The notes under the pieces were generated by a model. It ran no database searches, was not told where the DNA came from, and saw only the letters and a program-made list of their open reading frames with translations. The position numbers and the translations under genes are program-made. DNA of 64,000 bases, taken from Pelecanus crispus (Eukaryota; Chordata; Aves; Pelecaniformes; Pelecanidae). The stretch is taken from positions 436,501 through 500,500 of the forward strand of contig NC_134676.1 in NCBI RefSeq assembly GCF_030463565.1, written 5' to 3'. Of this stretch, positions 46,790 to 59,600 are shown one piece after another; the first letter of the stretch is position 1, and each line of letters begins with the position of its first letter.

Positions 46790-48672
46790 GTGAGTTGTCT
46801 CAACGGGGGCAATAAAATGTCTTTCCCATGATACAGGCTGGTGACCACTCACAGTCAATCCCCACAACTGCAGAACTTCCAGAGACTTATTTCTGAGCGA
46901 TGTTATTCTTGGCTTTGCGTGTCCTGTTGGCAATGCTGAATGTGCTCCTTCCATAACCTTGTAATGGGCAGAGTCTTCTCCAGATGTGGACAGTGCCCTG
47001 GCCCTGTGCCTGTTTTATACAGCATCTCATGCAGATCACAATAAAAGATAGGAGAGAGAGTTAGGATATTTTATTTTCCAGCCTCTTTTAAGTGCAATGT
47101 GTTTGTTTGTGTGTGTGTGTGTTACCTTAGGGAACAGACAGATATTAATTAATTTCCTACTGTGGCAGCAGGGGCAAACATGTATTAACCTATGCAGTAT
47201 TATGACGTTTATCTAATCAGCAGAGAAAGAGAATTTTTACCTAGCTTATGTTCTTGTAAGAAGACAGTGTGGAAAAGGAAAAACAAATCTTGTACTCTTA
47301 ACAGGAACGTTGTTTTACGCATGTCCCCTTAGTAAATCAGGACACTCAATGTAAGTCAAGTCTGGCTTGTTGTCTCACCTCCCAGAGGTTCATGAAATGT
47401 CTCGTGAATTAAAGACTGCAGTGTTAATAACATCCTAGTCCTTCACTTTTTCTTGTATTTAAATACTTGCCAACAACCTCTGAACAGTGGAATGCTCCAC
47501 ATTCAGGTCCTGGCTAGGTTTGAAGAAACACATTCCTTCAAAAAAAGAAGATGGTGAAGAAATACCCTCGCATTTACTAAATGCTGCCCTTATGCTCCTA
47601 TGCGTGTGACTCCCTCTAACTGCTGAAATGCTGGGCCTGTACCCAACACGGTATGCACGGGTGTATTTGAAACAGAGAAAGACAGACCCTTGCTAAAGAA
47701 AACCAAGGAAGGTGGAACCTTAGAAAATATCCCATATTCTTTAACAAGAGAAGGCAGGAAAATTAGCAAAAAGACTTCTAAACAAGACCACTGAAGTAAT
47801 TTAAAGTGAGAAGAGAGGACAAAATCCTAGCCTGAGGGAAGCACAACAGCAGAAGTGGTATCTGAGCCTCTATAAAGACTGCTGCCACAAAGGACAATAT
47901 ACCTGCTGCTGGTGAAGAGAAGCATCCTTCCTCTCTGATCATCTCCTTATCTGAGTATCTAGGCTGCATTTTTCAGGCATACCAGTTGAGATTTCTGAGG
48001 GTATTCTCCAAGGAAAAGGGTCTTGAGAACATCATTTTCCTGTACAGAAAAAATTGCACACTACAGGACTGGATTGTGCCTATAAACAAGTCAACAAAGG
48101 GACAGGTTAAAAAAACCAAGTTTTTGGAAATACTGAATAAGAAAGGGATTTTGGATCTCTCATGCAAAAAGTAAAAATAAGGTTGGCTGATCTATTGCTA
48201 TTTGATTAGCAAAGCAAATACGCAATTCCTACTGATAAACATTGTAGTTCAAGTTTGCAAGGCATCAAAACCATAAAACCCATAAATAAATACACGCATC
48301 TCAGGGAAGGTGCATAAGCAAAGATTCTGTATGTTTCTTAAAATGCAGTCATCAAAGTGTAACCCCTCCTTCCCGCCCGCACTGACTGTCTAGCACAGGA
48401 AACAAGTTATGCTCTATTTATCACCTTGCCATCTGTAAGGTACTGGTATGAGACTGACTTCTAGAAATTGCTACTGATGCAGAGTACAAACATTCTATTT
48501 TTCATTGGGGTACTTTAAAATGTTTTGAAAAAATGGTGACGAATACTTAAAATTAAAACCATGAAGAATAATAAATAATATTTAATGCTCTATATATGGT
48601 GCTCTTGAATCTGAAGATATTCCTAGAAATTCTAGCGTAACATAAGGTCTCTGTTTCCTTGATGCCTTGTAG
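46790..48672 (+). other. ALPK2: ALPK2 intron, 1.9 kb
   Basis: AT-rich intron with a short GT dinucleotide run at 47101-47122. No gene is seen; the small open frames here are not supported by any family. Confidence 0.9.
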
Positions 48673-48721
48673 GTGTAGGAATGAAGTTAACTGACGTTGG
48701 CATAGCAACATTGGCCAAAGG
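48673..48721 (+). CDS. ALPK2: ALPK2 exon, catalytic loop end
   Basis: A 49-nt exon after GATGCCTTGTAG and before AAAGG/GTGAGT. It encodes GVGMKLTDVGIATLAKG, identical to human ALPK2 at this place. The aspartate in LTDVG corresponds to the second conserved aspartate of alpha-kinases (LTDP in TRPM7). It leaves two bases, which the last exon completes to glycine. Confidence 0.97.
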
Positions 48722-51700
48722 GTGAGTAAAAAATTATTTCTCAACAGCATGGTTTTGCTTTACACATCAATCTCTTCACAGTGTAAATTTGTTGGGGGAG
48801 GGTGCACTGGAAATTTATTCTTGCTTTAACTTTGGAAGAAAACAATCCTCATTTGACTCTTTTTAACTTCTTTTTGTTCATATTTATGGGAACCCACCTA
48901 TAAGGGAAACACATTTTTTTTTTCTGAAAGCATGGGGTTACACTGTAGATTGGGTTTTGCTTTTCCTTCGTGCCTCACTTAAAATAGGCTTATTCAAAGG
49001 GCGTTTCAAGAGTGAAATCAAGGTCTCTGGTGACTTACAAGCAAGCAAGGCGCTTTACTTCGTGGTACATCAGCTGGAGGAAGGTAGGGCTGAAAATGCA
49101 GGGCCAACACTGGCTCCAGCCTGGGGTACAACGAAAGACCTGGTGTTTGTGCTGTCCAGAGCTTCTGACCATGGAGGAAATATCTCAAACCCCAGCACGC
49201 TGTTGGAGCCAGAGCTCCAGCTGGGCTTGCGCTCATTAGCACCTGCCCCAGTAAATGCAAATACAAGTGCTTGTACCTATCTAGCCCTATTACTAGATCC
49301 TGCTGCCAGTAGCCAAGGTGAGCCTTCCCCCTCCGACTCTTCCACTGGAAGAAGAGAGGCTATCTACCACAGTACTGTGGGAACTAGGGAAGGAGATGCC
49401 CTGAAAGGGGCCAAAGTTTGTATTGCCCTTTTTGCAAGGAATTTGCAGGGACTGCATGAGGGAACGTAGCTGAAATCCCTCGTGCAGCCAGCAAAAGTGC
49501 CAAAGCTTTAGAATATGGATTTATGACATAAGCTTTTGTAAAGACTCTTTTCTCAGTTTAGAACTCTGAGTTAGTTTTTCTTCCTAGAGCAGGCAGTGAC
49601 TATAAGCTTTTCTTGAGCCCGTGTTCTTGTCAGCTGCATGGGTGGAGGGAAGACGTCTGTTTAGCTTTGTATAGGCCGCTTATCTGATAAAAAAGGAAAT
49701 GTGTTAAGGGATTTGATGGTATCTCTTTCCCTTCTCTCTCAAAAGCAGTAATTTTGAGCTATAACAAAAGATCTGTTCATAATATTTAGAGAGACCTGTT
49801 TCCTAGTAGTTTTGCAATAGCTTCAGGTCTTTTTGGGGGACTTAAACATGTGTGTAAAGATCTAGGCCTTTAATGTTCTAAATTTCTTCCACTTCTCTTA
49901 AGTTTCTGTTAATTAAAGCTTCTAATTATACCACAGGCCAAAAGAGCCATTGATAGAAATAGGCAGTGTAGGCAGTCATTCAAATCTGCTGGCTGCTGGA
50001 AAGAGGAAGGGGATGGGGGTAAACGTTTGTGACCAATGCTTTAAATTTGCATTCTTTTTTGAGAAACTGATGGAAAAAAGCAGGTCCAAACACATGTATT
50101 CAGTCTTTATACTAAACTGGAGCTTGTCTATATACCCATGGTATAGGAAAAAAGCCTCACAATATATTTAAAATTATTAAAAATTTGACCCCAGAATATT
50201 CTGGGAAAATCCTTAATATTTGCAGGCTGGCATCCATTCAAAACTTACATTGATTTACTCTTTCAGCTGTGGATCCAAAGTGAAATCAGTTGAAATGAAG
50301 TTTCATCATCCTGTTATAAAACAAAGAAGTCATAAAAATTTTATTGAGGCAACACTGTTTGCTGAAATCAGCAGATTTATAGGAATGCTTTAATGGATGT
50401 TGTTGTCCAGCTCACTATGGGAATTTACTCCTATAAAAACACATGTTCGACTAGGGAAGAGGAAGGTGAAGTGAGAAAATGAATATGCAATGCAAGCTGT
50501 AGTAAGGATCACCTCAGTCATGTATAAGGGAATATAATTTCCCTTCATGAACAACCTCTTAAAAATGTTGAGTATCATTTTGTTTGTCATTTAGCTAATG
50601 ATATTGCTACAAGACAACAGATTTTTCCTCGTCCTGTATTTTTCTTTCATGCTTCTTTCTCAGAAAGGACACCTCTGCATTAATATCTGCAGTTCGATTT
50701 TTAATTCCATGAGCCTGAATGTGGAAAACAAATGAGTACACAGGATTCATCTGTATTACTGGCTATTGCTGCTTTTGGTAGTGTGCAGGCGTGCTGATGA
50801 GAGATTGTCTGTCTCACATGTTGGGGAGATCATACACAGACCTACTTAACTAAAAATATAGTATGATACTGTTATGATTTTAACTCTATTGTTAGAGAAG
50901 ATACAAAACTGATTTTTTGGTGTAATTGCCTATAGAAATTCCCATGGTTTCCTCAACCACTCTTTGCAGAGGTAATGACCTCACTGATCACAGACAGATC
51001 CTCTGCCTCCAGTGCTTCTAAGCCTGGGCCAATCACATCAACGCAAACGAAAAATGTCCTTGGGAAATGCTTTTGTGATCCTTGGTGGATACAAAAACAT
51101 TCATATTGTTCCTGGTTGGAATGTAAAATTAAATACAATTCTAATTTCACTCGAAGATTAAACTTGTGATAGGGAAAAAAAACCCCGGGAAAAAAAAAAT
51201 CCCATCTCCTCCACCCCCCCGCCATGCTCATAGCATAACCAAGCTTTCAGATAATCTAATGTCACAGTACAAACTGTTATTGATGAATTTGCAAAAGCCA
51301 ATATGGCAACTGTCATGAATTATTCATGGCCATTATTTATCTCCCAGTGTTTCTTGTAAACCAAGCACAATAAACAGCATATATTAAAATTCTGTACCTA
51401 TATTCAGCATTGCTCTTCGCTGTTAATGATTTTTTGGGGAGTCCAGACTCATATCCCAAGTCTGAACAAACATTTCTGGATGAGCATCTATGTATCCTTT
51501 GTCTTTATCTTTCCCCTCCTTCCTATAGAGGCTGTGGAGAGATTGATGTTTTCAACACTTAACACTCTTCAAAGTAATTCTGATCTTTTTATCCTTTCTA
51601 TGTTTTACCCGTGAATTGGAAACCAAATTAACCTAAAGCAATGCGCTGAAGTAGCTGCAATACAGTTTATGTCACTAGAGGGCAAAGCCTAACTAGAAAC

Positions 51701-54700
51701 CGAAAAGCCTGGAAGGTATTTTTAATGTAGCCACTGGGGCGCACCAGAGTCAGGCAATCAATCCTTTAAATAAGCCACTTAGTAGATTCTTTGGCGAATG
51801 TAAACAAAAATAATACAACACAGTGACTGGCTTCTAAGTGCAAATAGTGAGCTAGTTTAGAAGCTGTGCACAAGTGCCCAGCTATTTATCCAAGAATGGT
51901 AAACACAAGGATGAAGGAATCAGGAACACAGTGACCCACGGTCATCATGATTAACAGGAATGTTGTTTGCCAAATGTGGATCTGAAAGTCGGTCTGGTTT
52001 CAGGACACGGACAAATTTAGTTTTACTGAACATGGCAAAAGAGGCATTGGGGAGTTTAAGCCTGGGGACAAATCCAACATTCCCTATTCAGATTTAAGGA
52101 AGATTTGGTTTGGGCCAACCCCCAACTGTCAAGTTTGGGAGATGGAATTCTGTCCAGGTTTTATTTATCGGTCATCTAGTCAGTGAATTAATAGAGCATG
52201 CTGTGCGAAGTAACAGCTTCACATTTTTCAAGGCTTGCAATGGTCAATAGTTTGGTGTTACTGAACACAAAACGTATGAGCGCAATACGGACTGTACAAT
52301 TTAGAAGCCATTCACTAACGGAGACCTTCCCCCAGTTACACATACCAGAAGCTATAACAGCACAGAATGGTTTGAATTAAGCTCACAAGTCCTGCCAAAT
52401 TGCAACAGAGCTATGGCCATTAGGTCTGTCCAGAACAAATGATGCAGTCTGGAAGCACACAAGGGGGGCTCTGTGAAAGCAGTGACTAACAAGCAGCAAA
52501 CAGCTGGGAGAACTCAGATGCAAAACTTCGGTCTCACATCTGTAGATTAGTTTTTCTATGGCCCGCTCTAAGACCTGGGGCTGTCTGCACACTGCAGAGC
52601 CAAACTAGGCTCATGCTTCTCAACTTCCACAATGGACAAGGAGTGTTACCTAGGCCACATCTGTAGCCACAGATGTACCTTCAGAGACATACAGGAAGTG
52701 ACAAATACCAAATACAGATAGGAAAGCCATTTAGACAGACTTCTGTTTTCTTCATGAGAAAAGTGGATTTTTTTTAGCTCAACTTTTTCTTTCCAAGATT
52801 ATTTCCACAAAGAAATGAGTATTATCAGAATTTTATGGCATGAGAGAAACAAATGAAGACATTTTCTTTACCTGCAACAAAATGGCTACCTAGGAAAAAA
52901 AAGAAGGCGAGAGGAAGAGAAAGAGTGTGCGGTCATTTTGCAGCCACAAATTAAAATAGCCAGCTTTCAGTGCAATGAAACTTGTCACCTAATTGATAGC
53001 CCTGGAGGTTACACCTACACAAAGTGCAGGAGAAATGGAGCCTCTCATTCAGTCTTGCAGCAGAAATGGGGAATTTCAGATACCAGAGTCAGCAGATGCT
53101 ACCCAAAGGCTGTCTGCACAGAGCCTCATTATCTCCGAGACACTGGCAGCTGCACCTCTGTTGCACAGGCTGCTGCGGCACCCCGCAGTGACACCCTGCA
53201 GTGACACCCCGTGACAGCCCAAGGTGCTCTAACAGCTGCTGTTGCCACTGGCACTCACTGGAAAGACCCAGTGGTTAATTGAATATTCACAGGAAATTAA
53301 TCCAAATATTTCAGTCTAAGTTATTGCTCTTTGCTGGCAGTGCATTGCTGTGCTATAACTAGTTCTGGAGTCAGGATCAATGCTTGATATAAAGAGGTTT
53401 TCTTGCTGAGCACAGGCACGTTTGCCTGTGTAACTTACATTCTGCTGATGTGGCTGGAGCATGCACCTGATGGCTCTAGTAAAGGAGCTCAAGTATAAAG
53501 TCTCAAGTCTATTATTTCTCCAAAGGAGTGAGAGAAGAGTTCATTCTCTTACTGAGCTCCGGGGTGTAGGCCTGAAGTAGCAATGGCACTCCTCTTAAAC
53601 TGCCTTCAGGTAAACAATCACATAACTACTTGGAGAGGAGAGGAAAAAAAAAATCTTAACCCTTTGAGGTTCATCTGGCTGTTCATAGCAAGCTAGCTGA
53701 GTGGTTTCTTTAGAGCAGACAGGCTTACTACCTGTTTAACTTAGAGGATAACCTTGTCTGGTATGAACAGTTTCACATGACAAATAATAGTAAAATACAT
53801 TTGGAGCTCTATTTCATTGAAATAACATATTTAACATTCAAAACCTCTGACTTCAAAGAAGAATCTGAAAATAAATATTGGTATGAGAAAACAAAAAGGA
53901 CTCCTAAATACTTATGATGAGAACGTTGAACTCCAAAATAGTGTTTCTTATTGAAGTTAACCACCAGCAATAATTTAATTCCTTAGAAGATTAAGGTCTG
54001 CTGTTCACCTTACAATTATTTGCAAAGTCTTCATCATCATGGCTGTAATAGCTTGTCTGAAATAATTTGGGATCCATCCTCCATGGGTAGGCAATTGTGA
54101 CAGTGTTTAAAAGCAGTAGCAAAATGTATAGATGACTTTTTTTGGCTGTAAGGGGGACTGCCAATATACATTACCATTTCGGTATGTGCCTGAATAAGCA
54201 GTAAATATTACCTTTTACATACACTAGAGAAACTTTCAGATCTGCATTATCCACCAACAAGATTTCTTTCCATCCTAGGGTGGAATTACTGATGCTAGGA
54301 AAGCAATCAGCCTGAGGTTTCAATTTTCTATTTCTTCTTTGTAGAGGAGCACTAGAGACGCAAAATAGGACAGTTAGATATAAATGGAGGCAGATACCAT
54401 CCCCTTTTGTTGCAAGGTATTTTATGATATATTTTATGATATTTTCACCATTGGCACCATTCTTTTGTAGAAGAAAATTTGGCAAACTATGTTGCAATAA
54501 AGATGCTTATCTGTCAAAAAGAGTTTGACCTTCGCAGAGCAACAGTGTTTTCTTTAGCACTAAGCAATCTGCATGAGAAAAGAAGTTCCCTGGAATGCTG
54601 TGCAAGGAGCATGTTGTGTTCATTTCAGTGCTAAATCTTGTTTGTTTGGTTTTCATGCAGTGATAACTCTCAGTTCACATCTGAGCACATTGTATGTCCA

Positions 54701-55561
54701 GTGAACCAAGAGAATAGGGTAGACCATGCACTTATTAAGGTTCCAAAAAAAGGAGAGGAGCACCCTGGCCTTTCTTCTCCCTTCTCCAGCCTGGTTATTT
54801 GACCAAAAATTACTCCTTTAAAAAGCAAATGCAGTTCTTAAAAAAAGTTGATGCAGCTTAAAAAGCAGGCACCAGAAGGAATGGCAGCAACCAGAGGAGA
54901 AGAGGGATGTACATGCTCTGCCTACTCCTTGGCTTCGCTAGCCCACTGAAGAAGGGAGAGGTAGCAGTGGGAGATAGGGTGGTGGCTTGGGAACTGTGAA
55001 GGCTGGATGAGACTTCCTTCCTCAGGAACGCTCCTTACATCCTTCTTCCTCAAAAGGCTTGGCTTCTTGAGATCTTGTAGTCAGGCCTGGGTGCAGGAGG
55101 AGCAAAGCACAGAAGTTATGTGCATGTTTGGATGAAAACAGCTTCTGGTTCTGACAACACCTCGTGTGGCAACCTTGTCTCTTCATGGTAGTCAAAAGAA
55201 CTGTTTATAGAGAATGATGTAGAATGGATTTCATTTATATGTTACTGAGGCAGAGTTAGCCAGCAGGCAATTATATTCCCAACTAAATGAAATGAGAAAT
55301 AGTAGCCAGGACACAGACCACAGAACTATGCCTCTTTAACCCTTTTCCCTCTTCTGTCACTGCTTACTGCCTGGTTTCCTTCACCTCTCAATGGCTCAGT
55401 TTGTTTTTCTGTGACAGTTAGTGCTTCTCAAAACAGCATGGGTGGAAGAAACTTGCTTAATGTTTTCAAGTTGCTTATGAGTCAACAGTCATACTCTGCC
55501 TCCCTGTGCTGAAAATGAATCTTGAAATCCCATTTGGCTTTTTTTTTCTTTGTTGCTACAG
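48722..55561 (+). other. ALPK2: ALPK2 last intron, 6.8 kb
   Basis: This intron has an open frame at 48957-49469 (170 codons) without recognisable domain, start context or splice sites, and I do not call it a gene. It also has a CTCF-like motif (51671-51685) and several AT-rich stretches. No named transposon was found. It ends at TTTGTTGCTACAG before 55562. Confidence 0.9.
51671..51685 (+). promoter_or_regulatory. CTCF-like motif
   Basis: The sequence gtcactagagggcaa fits the CTCF core CCASYAGRKGGCRS at all but the first and last positions. A second, less perfect site (CCACTGGGGCGCACC) lies about 45 bases downstream. Motif occurrence alone does not show binding. Confidence 0.3.
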
Positions 55562-55796
55562 ATACAAAGGTTTTAAAGGCAACTGCTCGATTTCCTTCAT
55601 TGAGCAGTTCAGAGCCCTCCACCAGTGCAATAAGTACTGTGAGATGCTGGGGCTGAAATCTCTCCGAACCACTCATCAAAAACAGAGGAAAGCAACATCC
55701 ATGAAAAGCAAAAATCTACCAAACTCATCGACTATAAAGAAAACAGTGCCCAAGAAAGTGAGAGAACCTAGAGACTTCATTTCTTCAGAGCACTGA
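55562..55796 (+). CDS. ALPK2: ALPK2 last coding exon, zinc motif and stop
   Basis: The final exon enters in phase 2 and ends with TGA at 55794-55796. It encodes [40 protein letters not shown] and a basic C-terminal tail ending DFISSEH. Human has [20 protein letters not shown] and QCNKYCKMLGLKSL. The HQCNKYC motif (H-x-C-x3-C) holds the structural zinc site of the alpha-kinase C-lobe, and the G-x-x-G-x-x-G loop (GYKGFKG) is intact. The tail beyond the kinase is poorly conserved, as in other species. Confidence 0.98.
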
Positions 55797-56625
55797 GTTG
55801 CACTGTCCCATCTTGTGAAAACTGCTCTCGAGGATATGTAGTAGTGATAGGCACCAGTGACCTGGTGGGGGCATAACTTCAGTCGTTCGCCTTATGACGT
55901 TGTTTTAAAGTCATCCTGATGCTGATGCCAGCAACAAAGAAAGGAGCTGATTCTGTGGTCTTGGTACCTGAGATTTAATGACGGGGCAAGGTTTTGAAGA
56001 CAAAGCAAGCCATCTGCCTGGATTACCTTACAAACCTTCTATGTACTGGTATCTGCACATTTTGAGTCTTGGACAGTGAGTGCACCACAGGTCACTGGAG
56101 AACATCTTCCCTTCCACGTGTCTGTGCCTGTGACCCTGTGGGTTCAGCTGCTACATGAACATCCATATATTTAAGATGCCACTTATAAGTTTTGCACAGT
56201 ATTGTTGCTCAGGCTGCTATAGAAATACTGTTTCCTTTCCTAGATTTTTGCATATTGTAATCTTACTATAATCCTGTTCTTGTAGTTTTTTCTCCCACTT
56301 ACATGTCTTTTAATACAGGATAAAGCCATTTATGATTGGACATATGTGTCTTCTGCCCCCCATCCCCGCCCCCCCCCCCCCCCCCCCCAGTTAGCTAGTA
56401 TCTTTAAGGTCCTCAAAAAATTATGTTATCAGCTTAAAGGTGAGCAATTTGTGTGATTCTCCATAGAATTCCTTGCTTTCCCTGCAAGCTTCCTTGAATC
56501 TTCAGTGAACCCCATGGCACAGTACTGTTGTGCTTGCACCGATCCTATTGTAGGATAGAGGTTTGGAGTCTGCATGTTGCCAAACAGCTACCATCAGAAA
56601 TAAACCATTACATCTGGAGGGGATT
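55797..56625 (+). other. ALPK2: Probable ALPK2 3' UTR
   Basis: Sequence after the ALPK2 stop. The first canonical AATAAA that I find is at 56599-56604, so a cleavage site near 56620 is possible; further AATAAA signals occur at 60176 and 61368. A run of 20 C at 56369-56388 would be in this UTR. The UTR end is not determined. Confidence 0.4.
56369..56388 (+). repeat. C20 homopolymer
   Basis: A run of 20 cytosines on the ALPK2 sense strand, preceded by CCCCCATCCCCG. In RNA it would be a poly-C tract of the kind bound by PCBP/hnRNP-K family proteins (inference). Homopolymer length in the assembly may be unreliable. Confidence 0.9.
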
Positions 56626-59600
56626 TCAGTACCTCGCAGCGTTTTCAACTGGAGTAAGTACAATGACTTCTCTGTGTAGCATCGAGTTGTTTCTTGAAGG
56701 AACATGGCAGGTGCACGGGGCCAGTACCTGTCTGCTACAGCCATGATTTATCCCAAATGCCTAGGCAGGGCCAGAACTGAAAAAAGATACTGTTCTCCAT
56801 TACACTTAAGTGTAGCTTATGTGGAGTTTTGCAGCCAGAGGAGGGAACTATGCATGTCAGAGGACTGCAACAAGTTTGCTGGAGGTGGCAGTTGAAAACC
56901 CAACCTGCAGTGCCTAGCACAGAATGCAAACACTGAACATTGTCAGGCTTCTTATCCCTGTGCGATTACGAAATAACAGGTGGTGCCAGAAACCAGTACC
57001 TGTGTGTAAGAGTCCCATCAGTGCTGAGGAAGATAAAAGTGATTTCAGACTAGGTTCTGCTTTGTATTGATAAGCAATGGGTGCCAAATAAGAGATAAAC
57101 TGTTGGGGACTAGCTGACACAAGGGACAGAAGCTCATCTGACTGCAATGTAGATGTAACATCTAGGCTTGTCATCCTGGGCTCCCTTTACGGTTAATGGA
57201 GGTCTTCTCAATGGAATTTAGAGCAAAGTGCAGGTCAACCGAAAAACAAACATTTGGAATAGGTTAGATTAACTGTGCCAAAAAAGTGCCTATGTCTCTC
57301 CATTGAGGGAAAAGGAAGCAAAGTGTCAGATAGACATCTGCATTTTAAATTCCTACTGTTACATGGGATGAAGTTCTCCAGAGTTGTTCTGAAGCATTTA
57401 AGTTTTTAAGTTTTCTGCTAACTTAGGTGGAGGAGACCAACTACAAAACGGTATTGCAGAAATTAGGATATTATTGTAGTCCATGTAAAATTAAATGTAT
57501 GAAAGTATTTGAAAGATGAGTTTTTAAATAGAAAATGCCAAAGAAAGGTGAAAACTTTGAGTGTGACTGAAATCTGGGTCACAACATTGAGAATGAAACC
57601 TTGACAAAACAATTAGAATGTAGTGAGGATGGGAAGCCATTCATTTCAAAACAAAGGTGAATGACAGTGCTGTGCTATTGCAGAGAGTCTGAAGTATCAC
57701 AAGAGAACAGAGGTAGAAAAGTATACAGAGCAGAAGTTTTGGAGGCGTTATCAAACACAGGAAGCAGAGGGAGATGTGGCACAGATGAGGCAGATGGTCT
57801 TATTGATGCTGGCGGTGCTGTAGGGAAGAGGTTTTCCCAGGGAAGTCCCGCTGTTCTGACATCTCAGTTGTTCAAACCAGGAACCAGTCTGAGTTCACCC
57901 ACATCTCTCAGCCAAAAGGAAGTCGGTGCGTGAGAGAACGAGACTGTGCATGGCCCGACAGCGCACCTCACGATGGGGTTCTGTTGATATTTCATGCCTG
58001 TGTAAAAACATCACCTTACTGCATTTACCTGGTGTGTAAATACTGATTTCATTCAATACTGATGACAGCACAGAGACAATTCACATTATCCTTGTCTGGA
58101 AAGATGGAGGTCTCGGTCCTGCAAGTGACAGATGAATTCTTGGAGCACCTATCTGTAACCATAGTTCCATCCCTGCAGTTGTTTGCAGGACTGAGTCATA
58201 ACTTTCTTCCTTATTCATTAATCAAAAACTTGGAGAAAGTGTTGTTTACACCTGCTGGCCAAAATAAGCACAACAGAAATCATAGATCTGAATGAGGATG
58301 TTTATGACAATGAAAGACTCTGTGCTCTGTGTTGCCTTCTAAAGAAAAGACGATGGCATTCTTGGCAGTGAGCATAAGTGAATCTTTTAGAATGTTTTCC
58401 TCTGTGGGGAACTGTCCTCCAAGCCCACTGATGGAGCATTAAGGACTCAGGTCACATTCTGGTTATATTTCTGCTTTGATGGATTTGATGTTTTTCATTC
58501 ATCTTTCAACTAGACTTGACATCTGTACTCAAAAGCTAATTTTCATTTTCTTATTATTGATCTCATAGACTAAATGTGTACGTGGAGCATTATATAATAA
58601 CAAGCCATCTTATTTGCATTAAATAGACATACGCCCAGCTAAAGTGGATGCTTTTCCACTGCTCAGGAGTTTATTGAATGTATTTTGTTTGTTAATAGAC
58701 ATATTACATTGCTGCTGATGTACAACACGGTGTGAGTCACAATTCCTGAACTTCTGTCAGTGGAATGTCTAACATGATAATAGGAAAACCTGGCAGTACA
58801 CTGGTTTAAAGCAGTCATATTTCCGTAATAGAACAAAAGCTTCAATTATAATAATTTCACATGATCCTGTTCAAATTCAGTCATTGCCCTTGAGTTCAGC
58901 TACACATGCAATTGCATTGAAATAATTGTACATTAATAGCTACCAAAAGTAGAAAATGCTTGACTGATTACCTCAGGTTAAAGCCATCTTGGCAAGTTCT
59001 AAAACCTTGCTCTGTCATGGTACTCAGATTATTGCTCTTTGGCATATCTAAGGGAAGTAGAGAATTGAGCCTTTGCCGTTTGTTTCCTTGTGGCCCCATC
59101 CTCTTTCACGCTTGCTGAGCTGTCTGTGCTGCCCTCCTGTCTGTCTTGTTTGACAGGTAGGAACTCTGTGGCAGGAATACCTTGTCTATGAAGGCCCCTT
59201 TCAAAAACATCCTCAATTCCTTACTGATGTTTCTGGGTCACGATATAGAGAGTTTAAAATTTAGATAGTCTGATGGTGACACAGAGGGAGCTCCAGTTGT
59301 GCATGTCAAAAACTGATGGGAAATTATGATTAACAGACTGTCTGCCCATGTCTCAATTTTCATGTCAGATGTTTTTTAATAAGATTTTGCTTATAACTGC
59401 TGTTCTTTGTAGACTGATAACTAGCCACTCTACCCACCTTAGTCTTGCTGTTACAGAAAATGCATATATACCCTGTATCAGGAAGTATTTCCTGGCTATC
59501 TGAAAAAGAGTGAAAGCTGAGTGCATCTAAACTCAACTTCATACAAAGGCCTAGACCACAAAATCGAACTGGGAAAAGAAAGTTTGGTCCTATTTATGTT

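Noticed and set aside
48957..49469. 170-codon frame in the last ALPK2 intron
   Set aside because: No recognisable domain, poor start context, no splice sites at the edges, and phase does not fit insertion between the flanking kinase exons.
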